In this document: positions 9,150 through 16,456 of the stretch, piece by piece
Layout of the letters: the number at the start of each line of letters is the position of its first letter
Position numbering within the stretch: position 1 is the stretch's first letter
Assembly (NCBI GenBank): GCA_041399065.1
Contig: JAWKTN010000011.1
Span: 62,001 to 126,000, forward strand
Source: JAGQPD01 sp020426865
GTDB lineage: Bacteria > Planctomycetota > Planctomycetia > Pirellulales > Pirellulaceae
Direction: 5' to 3'
Length of the DNA stretch: 64,000 bases
The notes under the pieces: generated by a model
Told to the model about the DNA's origin: nothing
Database searches by the model: none
The model's input: the letters and a program-made list of their open reading frames with translations, nothing else
Translations under genes and position numbers: made by a program

Positions 9150-9292
9150 CGACGCTCATCCGTCGCTAGAAATCGCCGTCTAACGCTCCAAGCGCAAAGC
9201 CCGTGCTAGCGACTCTCGTTTTTACCGCTACCGATGCGCCAGTTCAGTGTCATTCGGACTTGTTATCATCTTCTCCTTCATTCCTTCTTCAA
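9150..9292. repeat. Direct repeat copy B, at the Rhs fragment 3' end
   Basis: Partner of 7648-7790 in the same orientation. It begins CGACGCTCATCCGTCGCTAG and contains the last codons of the Rhs fragment on the minus strand (SPNDTELAHR and stop). The better preserved frame suggests that copy B keeps the original context. Confidence 0.75.
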
Positions 9293-9611
9293 GTTCAGAC
9301 TTCACCAGTCTCAGATGCGGCGACGACGCTCTGTCTTCCACCGGAACCAAGCGACAATCGAGACCGTCCAGCGTTATCTCCAATATATCAACGTCGACAG
9401 CCTGTGCGCCGTAAACCAACTTCCCATCGCGGTGAACTAGCTCCATGATCAGCGTATCGACCCTGCGATATATAATGGGGCCGACCTCATCTAAGAACGG
9501 ATCCCGCGTCACGAACCTCCCCAGTTGCGGGTGGTAGTACCGATTCCGGTAGTAGACCATCCCCGTCTCGGTATCGAGCCTCCGCCCCGTGAAACTGTAT
9601 GCATTGTCAAC
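9228..9611 (-). pseudogene. Rhs repeat-associated core, C-terminal fragment
   Basis: The minus strand from about 9611 reads NAYSFTGRRLDTETGMVYYR, then NRYYHPQLGRFVTRDPFLDE. This is the hallmark core of Rhs/YD-repeat proteins, which precedes a variable C-terminal toxin or other domain. The frame is closed by a stop (TGA) just upstream, so the YD-repeat body is gone. The ~75 residues after the core (YGAQAVDVDILEITLDGLDC) match nothing I recognise. An intact internal ATG lies at 9560, but a short product would be a fragment. Confidence 0.75.
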
Positions 9612-9984
9612 TCACCCTCCAAATCCACCTTCCCCCTCGGTGCCGTCACCATTGAAAGCGACTGAGCACGGAAAGGAGAGGGGCGTGTATGGCGTATCGG
9701 TGCTACCGTCCTATTCCAGTATCGTACTGCCAATGCCTCGCTGTTGTCCAGTTACTCTGCTTGGTCGCACCTTCCATTCTGTTCCGGGTGTCGCGGATGT
9801 GCCCGTTTGCTGATCGTCGGTTTGAGGTCGTTGAGGGCAATGCTTTGTGGTTCGAGGTATTCGGACTAGGCAAAGTCGGGAAAGGCCCATTGAGGTCCAA
9901 TTTGTAGACTCTCCATTTACCTCGTGGCGATTGGCAGGCACATAGATAGCTCCGGCCGATCCCCCGGCCGATGAGTAAACCATC

Positions 9985-10310
9985 GACACCCGATCCGAGG
10001 TCGCACGCCATAAGACCAGGGATCGGCGGAGCGATTCACGGCGCCCCGCCAAAACAGTCAGGCTTCATGACTTCCACATCGCGAGCCGATTACCCAAACA
10101 AGTAGCGAGTCTGCTGGCTGGCGCGGACCGCTGATGCGGATCGGCAAGATGATTTCCGGATTGCCCTGGCCATAGTGTCAATCAATGCGACCCGGTCCGC
10201 TCCGCCGTGCCCAACGGCCTTGGCCTCCCTACCCAATTCGGCCATCGCTGGGCCGCGTGATGGCGCCTGGGACACGGCTGGAGCTATCTGCCCCCGTACG
10301 GCTCATGCGG
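9985..10310 (+). repeat. Dispersed repeat, copy 1 (see 30440-30730)
   Basis: It contains GGCGGAGCGATTC, GTCCGCTCCGCCGTG and GGGACACGGCTGGAGCTAT, all in the same order and orientation as at 30440-30730. The copies are diverged and differ in length between the conserved blocks. No open frame is shared. The rest of 9612-10631 holds short spurious frames, copy-like fragments (ACACGCTACTTGACTGG, ACGCGCTACTTAAATGG) and nothing I can name. Confidence 0.6.
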
Positions 10311-10505
10311 TTCGGCAACAAAAGGCGGGAACAGACACGCTACTTGACTGGACGGTCTGGGGCGGCTTGGCCATCAAAGGCCCAGACAAAGGCCCAGACG
10401 CGCTACTTAAATGGGCAATCTGGGGTAGATGCGCAATCCTAATCAGCCGGCGCCAGATTTGACGAAGCAGCCTTGGCAATTTACCGTAGTTGTCGCAAAA
10501 AAGTA

Positions 10506-10562
10506 GGGCGTCTGTACTCCTTTTGGGCGTCTGTACTCCTTTTGGGCGTCTGTACTCCTTTT
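10506..10562. repeat. Three tandem copies of a 19 bp unit
   Basis: Three exact copies of GGGCGTCTGTACTCCTTTT lie head to tail at 10506, 10525 and 10544, directly before a group II intron 3' remnant. They lie in non-coding sequence. Confidence 0.95.
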
Positions 10563-10569
10563 ATCCTTT

Positions 10570-10616
10570 TACGGTGGTGTGGGTAAGGGTCATCCGCGAG
10601 GATGCCCCTTACCCGA
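10570..10616 (+). ncRNA. Second group II intron 3' end remnant (domain V half plus domain VI)
   Basis: The plus strand reads ACGGTGGTGTGGG followed by the hairpin GTAAGGGTCATCCgcgaGGA and its complement, ending CCTTACCCGATT. It is almost the same as the minus-strand remnant at 8856-8924. The left half of domain V is replaced by the 19 bp tandem repeats. The two remnants face each other across the 1.7 kb between them. Confidence 0.6.
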
Positions 10617-10631
10617 TTCGGCCATCGATCC

Positions 10632-11012
10632 TTAATGATCGGGGCAATCGCCTTCGACGACATTGTAGTCGATGGTCAACTCTTCACCGGCGCAGATGTC
10701 GCGACGAGCTCTATCGATTCCGTATTTGTCATCCGTCCATTCTCCAATGACGTTCGGATTAGCGCTGTGATTGATGAACCGATAGTCATCGCAGCAAAGG
10801 ATGAATCGATACAACCGGGCATCGATGTAACCATAGTGCATCATCATCCGGCGGAAGTGTTCCGGCTGTCTTTCCAGAATCGCTGGATCCAAATCAAGGT
10901 CAAACCCAACCGTGAAATGCCAGATCGGTGTTCCGCTGGCAATGGGCGCTACCGCGAAAATTCCGAGCCCGTGAATGCGACTTGGACCAAGCTTCGTTTC
11001 GACAAGCAACAT
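10632..11012 (-). CDS. SET-domain protein (predicted lysine methyltransferase)
   Basis: From ATG 11012 the product is 126 residues; the frame is open to ATG 11108, but homology starts at LLVETKLGPSRIHGLGIFAV. SET signatures are in order: the GxG-like SAM loop in HGLGIFAVAPI, FINHSANPNV (the NH motif that lies in the SAM-binding knot) and GEELTIDYNV with the catalytic Tyr. The last residues (EGDCPDH) are short, as in bacterial single-domain SET proteins. These usually methylate Lys on proteins; the target here is unknown. It sits alone in a remnant-rich stretch, so acquisition by transfer is possible. Confidence 0.8.
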   Translation of the reverse strand: MLLVETKLGPSRIHGLGIFAVAPIASGTPIWHFTVGFDLDLDPAILERQPEHFRRMMMHYGYIDARLYRFILCCDDYRFINHSANPNVIGEWTDDKYGIDRARRDICAGEELTIDYNVVEGDCPDH

Positions 11013-11184
11013 CACACGCGTGCCCTTGGGACCCTTGGACTGCCGAACGCCTGAAATCACGCGGTTGCGGCCAAATGATTTCGCTTTCAGAATACGGGCG
11101 ACCCACAACTCGCGTGTATTTCATCGTTCTAGCTTTTTGTGACGCATGGGAGGCACCCGAAGCGTCCTCGGTCCAGCAATGAAT

Positions 11185-11460
11185 CTCCCGCGTCACACTT
11201 GGCCCCCTCGCCGGTTTGCCGGGCGACGGGTCCAAGGTACGACACAATGTTAACCTCGTTTTGCCATTCGCGTCAATATTCACAAACTCGCCACACCTGT
11301 CAACGCCGCGTTGCCGTATGTGTGTCGGCCCTCCGGGCCTGAGGAACAGGGGAGCACGCCACCGGTGGCTTCGCCACCGGCAGGGATTGTTGCGGCCCTC
11401 CGGGCCGAAGGCCCGACACAACTGTGTTATGGTCCAGCGCCGGGATCGTGCTCGTACTCA
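11185..11460 (+). repeat. GC-rich palindromic dispersed repeat, copy 2 (inverted relative to 7860-8400)
   Basis: The order CTTGGCCCCCTCGCCGG, GGTACGACACAATG, CGTTTTGCCATTCGC, GTGTGTCGGCCCTCCGGGCC, GAGCACGCCACCGGTGGC, TTGCGGCCCTCCGGGCC matches the reverse complement of 8000-8250. The two copies therefore bracket the Rhs/intron/SET region as an inverted pair. The stretch 11109-11485 has no supported gene. Confidence 0.7.
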
Positions 11461-11485
11461 CCACCGCCGTACTCGAAGGACAGTG

Positions 11486-11542
11486 CCAGACACCCTAATC
11501 TCGGGATCAGGGTGTCTGGAATCTCGGGATCAGGGTGTCTGG
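11486..11542. repeat. Hairpin plus two tandem 23 bp copies
   Basis: The unit AATCTCGGGATCAGGGTGTCTGG occurs at 11497 and 11520. CCAGACACCCT at 11486-11496 is the exact complement of AGGGTGTCTGG, so the first unit can form an 11 bp stem hairpin. It overlaps the 3' end of the hypothetical gene on the minus strand. Confidence 0.9.
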
Positions 11543-12037
11543 CGCTGTCTTTGACATTGGTTGGATGTTTCCAACAAGGCACGTAATGCTAGGCCGCGCT
11601 GATTCAGGTTGACTCGGGAGGTTCCCAGGTTGACTCGGGAGGTTCCAAATGGATACGGACCTTGTTGCAGCCAATGCGTATTCGCGCCGTCTGCCGTCCT
11701 CGACCGACGTCGAGGACCGTTGTTCCCTTTCCGGATGCACCCTCGCACCGCAATGCGGACAGAACTCCAATCGCGTCCAAAAAAAAATGACAAATGCCGT
11801 GAACGAACCAATTGCAAGAGCGATCACCATCAACAGAGAATCAAAGGACGAAGGCCGACGGTAATCGAGAAAGACAATTGGCATCGGGCACAACAGCACG
11901 AGAATCGCCAGACCCGTCGAATGGGTTTCGCGGTTATCTTGAAATTCTTCAAAATTGAAGGGCGGTTCCCAAAAGACCGAAACGAGATTCCAAAGGTCGC
12001 ATTGGAATACATTTCCAAGCAGGATTCCGTTCCGCAC
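11507..12037 (-). CDS. Hypothetical membrane protein with a zinc-ribbon-like motif
   Basis: A 176-residue frame. Two hydrophobic helices (GLAILVLLCPMPIVFLDY and LMVIALAIGSFTAFVIFFW) are followed by EFCPHCGARVHPE, half of a zinc ribbon. The C-terminal third is made from repeats: two 21 bp copies give NLPSQPG-NLPSQP, and a 23 bp repeat reaches the stop. So the original end is probably nearer residue 110. No ribosome-binding site is obvious and I do not recognise the family. It could be a decayed gene. Confidence 0.35.
   Translation of the reverse strand: MRNGILLGNVFQCDLWNLVSVFWEPPFNFEEFQDNRETHSTGLAILVLLCPMPIVFLDYRRPSSFDSLLMVIALAIGSFTAFVIFFWTRLEFCPHCGARVHPEREQRSSTSVEDGRRREYALAATRSVSIWNLPSQPGNLPSQPESARPSITCLVGNIQPMSKTAPDTLIPRFQTP
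11605..11646. repeat. Two tandem copies of a 21 bp unit
   Basis: CAGGTTGACTCGGGAGGTTCC is exactly duplicated at 11605 and 11626. On the minus strand it reads in frame as a repeated NLPSQP peptide at the end of the hypothetical membrane protein. Confidence 0.95.
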
Positions 12038-12231
12038 GATGAGTTCGGCAAATCACCACTGCTCGCCTTCGCTTAGTGATGGCTAGCATGGATACCTCGA
12101 GGTTCGAGGTATTGTCGACGCAGCTCCCGACGATTTACCCCGCCAGGCACATTTACCGCGGTGCCGTTGACGCGCGGCACGTCCGCGGGGCAGCCCGGGT
12201 TGGGGCGTTCCCCTGCGCGGGCGTAAAATGA

Positions 12232-12264
12232 AAAATCCCCACGGTGGATGGCCGTGGGGATTTT
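12232..12264 (-). terminator. Rho-independent terminator downstream of the pilin gene
   Basis: AAAATCCCCACGG and its complement CCGTGGGGATTTT pair around a 7 nt loop. On the minus strand the stem is followed by a T-rich run, about 70 bp beyond the Flp pilin stop. The surrounding 12038-12333 has no supported gene; it is GC-rich, with GCGCGGCACGTCCGCGG-type inverted repeats. Confidence 0.8.
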
Positions 12265-12333
12265 CGCGGTCGAACAAGTTGTGACTGCCGAACCTGGTGA
12301 GGTGGCGGCGAGCGGGTCAGGTTGTGGGACGCA

Positions 12334-12504
12334 CTAGAAGATGGCTTCAAGTTCCGTATTAATATCGGACCACAGGCCGCCCGTACCAACTCCAACGGTA
12401 CCAATGGCGGCAATGATCGACATTAGGATCAAGGCAAGCAACACGGCGTATTCCACCGCCGTTGCGGCATCTTCTTCGCGAATCAGCCGTCTTAGGAAAT
12501 TCAT
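12334..12504 (-). CDS. Flp/Fap-type pilin (56 aa)
   Basis: A short gene starting at ATG 12504, product 56 residues. The N-terminus NFLRRLIREEDAATAVEYAV carries the class III pilin signature: a basic leader, then the Glu-Tyr pair after an ATAVEY motif. It continues into a hydrophobic helix LLALILMSIIAAIGTVGVGT and ends in an acidic tail. Flp pilins are cut by a TadV prepilin peptidase and assembled by the Tad machinery for adhesion. No tad genes are in the window, so this is a solitary copy; planctomycetes often carry several dispersed pilin genes. A terminator follows it. Confidence 0.9.
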   Translation of the reverse strand: MNFLRRLIREEDAATAVEYAVLLALILMSIIAAIGTVGVGTGGLWSDINTELEAIF

Positions 12505-12838
12505 GATGGGTTTCTCGATTTTTCAGCGAGTTGCGAAATCACTCGGCGGCAAAGAAGCTCTGCCGCTGATGAAACCTATCTCTCTTCTTGGGGGGTGTCA
12601 AAGGAATTTGTTGCCGCTTTACTCAAAACGTCAAACATACCGGACGTGCTAGCGGGCAAGAGTTTGACGGTTGCGCAAACGCTAAGGGCACCGAGTTTAA
12701 CGATTCGGCAAGTCGTTCCGGCTGTGCGTACGATTCTTATGTTGGCGAATCGAAGGGTCCGAAGAGTTGCAAGGAAGAACGGGATCATACGCAGTTGAGA
12801 CCCGGAGACATTCTCCTTCAATACAAGGACGGACCGAC
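12505..12838. other. Intergenic region between divergent pilin and Cys-rich protein genes
   Basis: These 334 bp must hold both divergent promoters. I see no gene, no clear inverted repeat and no confident promoter hexamers. The plus-strand gene has a weak AAGGAC site before its ATG. Confidence 0.5.
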
Positions 12839-13864
12839 ATGACCTATCGAATTGCGCCAGTTACGCTGGCAATGCTGGCGGCGATCCTGGCCGGACCTGC
12901 CGGTGTCGTGATAGACAATGCAGCGGCGCAGGAAACGGAGTCGTTGGAAGTATTCAAGCAGTTGGTAGCGCCAATGCCGGCAGTGGAAGCGAGCGAGCCG
13001 ATGGGGATTGCATCGAGCCGCCAACGATTGCGTGTGCAGCGAAAGGTCATTACGGCCGATCCGGACCGTCGTGCCGCGGAGCTGGCCGCTCAAGAGGCCG
13101 CCGCGCTGGAAGAAGCTCGCCAGTTAATGGCCCAGCGACAGGCCGTGCGCGCTGCGTCGCGACTCACTCCGGCAACGACGTTGCGGAGCGATTCCACGGT
13201 TCGCACCAGTTCGCGGCGCGTCTCGACGATCAACGACATGTTGCGTCAGCAGCAGTCGGTGGCGGCACCTGAGCCGTTGGTGGACCGGGCGCCGGCACCG
13301 GGAGTTCGACGGCCGGTACCGCGGTCCGTCCGACGGGTTGACTTTCAGGAGCAGGGGGGCGTTGCTTATCCGGTACCGGCACGGACGTTGACGATTCCGC
13401 GGGCCGCTTCGACGATGGACGTGCCGATGACGCAGGCGGTCCAGGACATTCAGGACGTTGTCACAGGTCCCGCGATTTCCTCGGCGGAGCCCGTATATGA
13501 GGAAATCGTTACCGGCGAGCCGTTGTGGGAGGAAGGAGCAGGGATGTCGTCGGTGCTCGTTGACGAGTCGGCCAGCTGGGGCGCAATGCCGGTTGCCGCG
13601 TCGGGTCACGGCGCAGGGCAGTGTGGCTGTGACTCGTGCTTGAACTACGAGCAGTGGATGACGCAGCGCCTGCGCAATTGGGACCGATGCGAGCCCTACT
13701 GGCGGCGTTGGTGGCGTGACTGCCAGCGAACGCATTCATTCATGTGGGGAAAGCCGGGCTGCAACAACGGCCGAACCACCGGCGGATGCGCCAGCTGTGC
13801 CAAGGGACACGGGAATTGCCAACATTGCGGGCACTGCGGCTCGCATTGCCAGTGCGGTTACTAG
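12839..13864 (+). CDS. Exported hypothetical protein with Cys-rich C-terminus
   Basis: A 341-residue protein. ATG 12839 is chosen because a signal peptide starts there (TYRIAPVTLAMLAAILAGPA, Ala-rich cleavage region AAAQE). Residues about 80-230 are Arg/Ala/Pro-rich and low in complexity. The C-terminal ~90 residues hold some 14 cysteines, many as CxxC pairs (GQCGCDSC, CASCAKGHGNCQHCGHC), with WWRDCQR in between. This suggests disulphide bonding or metal binding in the periplasm or at the surface. I know no family function. It sits upstream of an ECF sigma gene, about 95 bp away. Confidence 0.7.
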   Translation: MTYRIAPVTLAMLAAILAGPAGVVIDNAAAQETESLEVFKQLVAPMPAVEASEPMGIASSRQRLRVQRKVITADPDRRAAELAAQEAAALEEARQLMAQRQAVRAASRLTPATTLRSDSTVRTSSRRVSTINDMLRQQQSVAAPEPLVDRAPAPGVRRPVPRSVRRVDFQEQGGVAYPVPARTLTIPRAASTMDVPMTQAVQDIQDVVTGPAISSAEPVYEEIVTGEPLWEEGAGMSSVLVDESASWGAMPVAASGHGAGQCGCDSCLNYEQWMTQRLRNWDRCEPYWRRWWRDCQRTHSFMWGKPGCNNGRTTGGCASCAKGHGNCQHCGHCGSHCQCGY

Positions 13865-13953
13865 TTGGTTCGCGTCGATCAGGAAGTGGCCGCACGGCGT
13901 GAGCCCCGGGCACCTCATCCACGTGGCTCGGTAGAATTCTCCTGCCGGTTGTG

Positions 13954-13980
13954 CTAGCGTGCTAGATATGGGCACGCTAG
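13954..13980. promoter_or_regulatory. Perfect 9 bp inverted repeat at the sigma-factor gene start
   Basis: CTAGCGTGC (13954-13962) and GCACGCTAG (13972-13980) form a perfect inverted repeat with a 9 nt spacer. If the sigma gene starts at ATG 14001 the repeat lies in its leader, a possible operator or RNA hairpin. With the earlier GTG/ATG starts it would lie within the first codons. Confidence 0.4.
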
Positions 13981-14660
13981 ATGGAAATCCAAACCGAGAG
14001 ATGGGAGCAGACCAGGCCGGCGGGGATCGGTTGGCCGTTGGTCGCCGTGCGGACTCGATTGCTGTGGCGGACTCAATCCTGCGACAACGCGAGTTGCTGG
14101 GGCGTTTGCGCGACGGGGATGACGACGCGTACGAGCGGGTCGTACGTGAGTTTGGCCCGCCGTTGTTGGCGGTGGCCAGGCGTTTGTTATCGGTCGAACA
14201 AGACGCACAGGACGCGGTACAAGACGCATTCCTGTCGGCATTTCGCAAGATTGACGACTTTCAGGGGCAGTCGCAATTAGCAACCTGGTTGCATCGGATC
14301 ACGGTCAATGCCTGTCTCATGAAGTTGCGAAAGCAGCGGCGGCGGAAGGAGTTGTCGATCGAAGAGTTGCTCTCTCGTTCCGCGATGTCACAATCCGGCG
14401 GACCGTCGCCAGCGTGGTCGATCACGTACGATGATGCGGTGGAGAATAACGATTTAAAACGAATCGTTCGCGAGCACATTGACCAGCTTCCGCAACCCTA
14501 TCGCGAAGTATTATTACTGCGCGATATCGAGCAATTGACCACGGAAGAGGCTGCTGACGTTTTGGAGATTAGTCCTGGCGCGGTCAAGACACGTTTGCAT
14601 CGTGCTCGGCAGGCGCTGAAGCTACTGTTGGATCCAGAGATTGTCGAGCTGACCGCATGA
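13959..14660 (+). CDS. ECF RNA polymerase sigma factor
   Basis: Up to 233 residues, depending on the start: GTG 13959, ATG 13968 and ATG 14001 are all possible, and the conserved part begins near residue 40. Region 2 contains ILRQRELLGRLRDGDDDAYE and AQDAVQDAFLSAFRKIDDFQ with the -10 recognition helix, then STLW-like QLATWLHRITVNACLMKLRK. Region 4 is LPQPYREVLLLRDIEQLTTE, then AADVLEISPGAVKTRLHRAR, a helix-turn-helix for the -35 element. It overlaps the downstream anti-sigma gene by ATGA, which implies translational coupling. The target regulon is not visible. Confidence 0.92.
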   Translation: MLDMGTLDGNPNREMGADQAGGDRLAVGRRADSIAVADSILRQRELLGRLRDGDDDAYERVVREFGPPLLAVARRLLSVEQDAQDAVQDAFLSAFRKIDDFQGQSQLATWLHRITVNACLMKLRKQRRRKELSIEELLSRSAMSQSGGPSPAWSITYDDAVENNDLKRIVREHIDQLPQPYREVLLLRDIEQLTTEEAADVLEISPGAVKTRLHRARQALKLLLDPEIVELTA

Positions 14661-14908
14661 CATGCCAAGAACTGCAGGAACTGCTTTGCGACTACTGCGA
14701 CGGTCGCTTGGAAGAAGCCATCCTAATCGCCTTCGAAGGTCACTTGCAGGTGTGCCGCCCCTGTGAACAATACGTCCGGCAATATCAGCTCGTCATCCAA
14801 CTGGGCCGCCACGCGTGTTGTTGTGATGAACAGGGGGCGGCGGAAGTGCCGGAGCCGCTGGTGCAATCCATCCTCAATGCACGTCGCGACCGTGGTACTC
14901 AGTGCTAA
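14657..14908 (+). CDS. Zinc-finger anti-sigma factor (zf-HC2 type)
   Basis: An 83-residue protein overlapping the sigma gene by 4 bp. The N-terminus has the anti-sigma zinc-binding pattern: Cys3, then HLQVCRPC (HxxxCxxC) at about residues 29-36. It has no transmembrane helix, so it would act as a soluble, possibly redox- or metal-responsive, anti-sigma factor that holds the partner ECF sigma. A further CCC cluster near residue 55 is unusual and may add redox sensitivity. Confidence 0.85.
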   Translation: MTCQELQELLCDYCDGRLEEAILIAFEGHLQVCRPCEQYVRQYQLVIQLGRHACCCDEQGAAEVPEPLVQSILNARRDRGTQC

Positions 14909-14998
14909 AGGTCCCCAACAATACGAGCATGTCCATAATACTGTCGCTGTTTTGACTTTGCGGGACTGAGCCCGGCACCTCCCACCAACGCTTCATCC

Positions 14999-16456
14999 AT
15001 GATTGACACTGTGAACCATCGCCCGTTTCCCCTGGCCGCTGTGGCTGCGGAATTGCGATCACTGCTGGGCAAGGACCGAGTACTATCGTCGTTGTCCGAG
15101 GTGACGGCGTACGAGTGCGATGGCTTTGTCATCGAAAAGAACTCTCCTGATGTCGTGGTATTTCCTGAAGCGACCAGCGAAGTCGTCGAGATCATCAAGA
15201 TCTGTCGGCGGCATGACGTCGTCTTCCTGCCTCGCGGGGCTGGGACCAGTCTTTCCGGCGGATGCTTGCCGGTGGGCGGCGGCGTGATGATCGTGATGAC
15301 GCGGATGAAACGCATTCTCGAAATCAACATTCGCGATCGCTATGCGGTGGTGGAGCCGGGCGTCGTGAATGTCTGGCTTACGCAAGCGTTGAAGGGATCG
15401 GGCTACCATTACGCCCCGGATCCATCGAGCCAGGGTGCGTGCACGATTGGCGGAAACGTCGCGACCAACTCTGGCGGACCACACACGCTGAAGTATGGTG
15501 TCACGGTCAATCATGTTTTGGGTATCGAAGTTGTATTATCCGACGGTGCCGTTGTTCAGCTGGGTGGTCCTGCACCCGATCCGGTCGGTTTGGATCTTGT
15601 CGGCGCGGTTGTTGGCAGCGAAGGGACACTGGCGATCGTCACCAAGGTCTGGGTGCGGCTGACCCGCGATCCTCAAAGTTGGCGGACGATGTTGGCCGTC
15701 TTCGATTCGGTGGACGATGCCACCAATAGCATCAGCCAGATCATTGCTGCTGGAATCATTCCGGCGGCCTTGGAGATGATGGATCAAGGCATTGTTGGTG
15801 CTCTGGAAAGTGCCTTTCAATTTGGTTTCCCCTTGGACGCTCAGGCGGTATTGCTGATCGAGGTCGATGGACTGGAAGCTGGACTCGACGACCAGCGTCA
15901 GCGGATCGTGGAGATTTGCGAGAGCTGCAGAGTGCGTGAAGTGCGGCTTGCCGAGGACGCTCAACAGCGACAACAATTGTGGAAGTGCCGCAAGCAAGCA
16001 TTTGGCGCGATCGGCCGTTTGAGTCCTAGCTACTGTACTCAGGACGGCGTCGTGCCGCGCACGCAGCTGCCGGTGATCTTCCGAAAAATACAAGAGGTAG
16101 GGAAGAAGTACGATCTTCGAATCGTCAACGTCTTTCATGCCGGCGACGGCAACATCCATCCGATCCTGCTGTTCGATGAACGAAACAGGGAGCAAGTAAA
16201 AAGGGTGCTCGAAGCCAGTGAAGAAATCTTGCAGGCCTGCCTCGATTGCGGCGGCAGCGTGACTGGCGAACACGGGATCGGCGTCGAGAAGATCGATTTC
16301 ATGGCGAAGATGTTTCAACCACACGACCTGACGATGATGAAGCGGTTGCGTGAAGCGTTTAATCCAGACAATGTCCTTAGCCCGGCAAAGATGTTGCCGA
16401 TGGCTGGCGCCTGTGGAATGGAGAGACGACATCCCGGCAGGAGGGCCGCCTTATGA
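14999..16456 (+). CDS. glcD: Glycolate oxidase FAD subunit GlcD
   Basis: A 485-residue FAD-linked oxidase. The FAD-binding type 4 domain spans about residues 45-225, with PRGAGTSLSGGCLPVGGG and GGNVATNSGGPHTLKYG. The C-terminal oxidase domain contains the active-site segment VFHAGDGNIHPILL near residue 380 and GSVTGEHGIGVEK. It oxidises glycolate (or D-lactate) to the 2-oxo acid and passes electrons through GlcE and GlcF to the respiratory chain. It overlaps glcE by 4 bp, and glcF follows. Substrate preference between glycolate and D-lactate cannot be told from sequence. Confidence 0.93.
   Translation: MIDTVNHRPFPLAAVAAELRSLLGKDRVLSSLSEVTAYECDGFVIEKNSPDVVVFPEATSEVVEIIKICRRHDVVFLPRGAGTSLSGGCLPVGGGVMIVMTRMKRILEINIRDRYAVVEPGVVNVWLTQALKGSGYHYAPDPSSQGACTIGGNVATNSGGPHTLKYGVTVNHVLGIEVVLSDGAVVQLGGPAPDPVGLDLVGAVVGSEGTLAIVTKVWVRLTRDPQSWRTMLAVFDSVDDATNSISQIIAAGIIPAALEMMDQGIVGALESAFQFGFPLDAQAVLLIEVDGLEAGLDDQRQRIVEICESCRVREVRLAEDAQQRQQLWKCRKQAFGAIGRLSPSYCTQDGVVPRTQLPVIFRKIQEVGKKYDLRIVNVFHAGDGNIHPILLFDERNREQVKRVLEASEEILQACLDCGGSVTGEHGIGVEKIDFMAKMFQPHDLTMMKRLREAFNPDNVLSPAKMLPMAGACGMERRHPGRRAAL

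Noticed and set aside
10265..10320. Third group II intron domain V (GTACGGCTCATGCGGTTC)
   Set aside because: It resembles half of a domain V hairpin only, with no domain VI or reverse transcriptase next to it; too weak to list.
10900..11421. 173-codon minus-strand protein
   Set aside because: Half is the dispersed repeat and half is antisense to the SET gene; no ribosome-binding site or domain.
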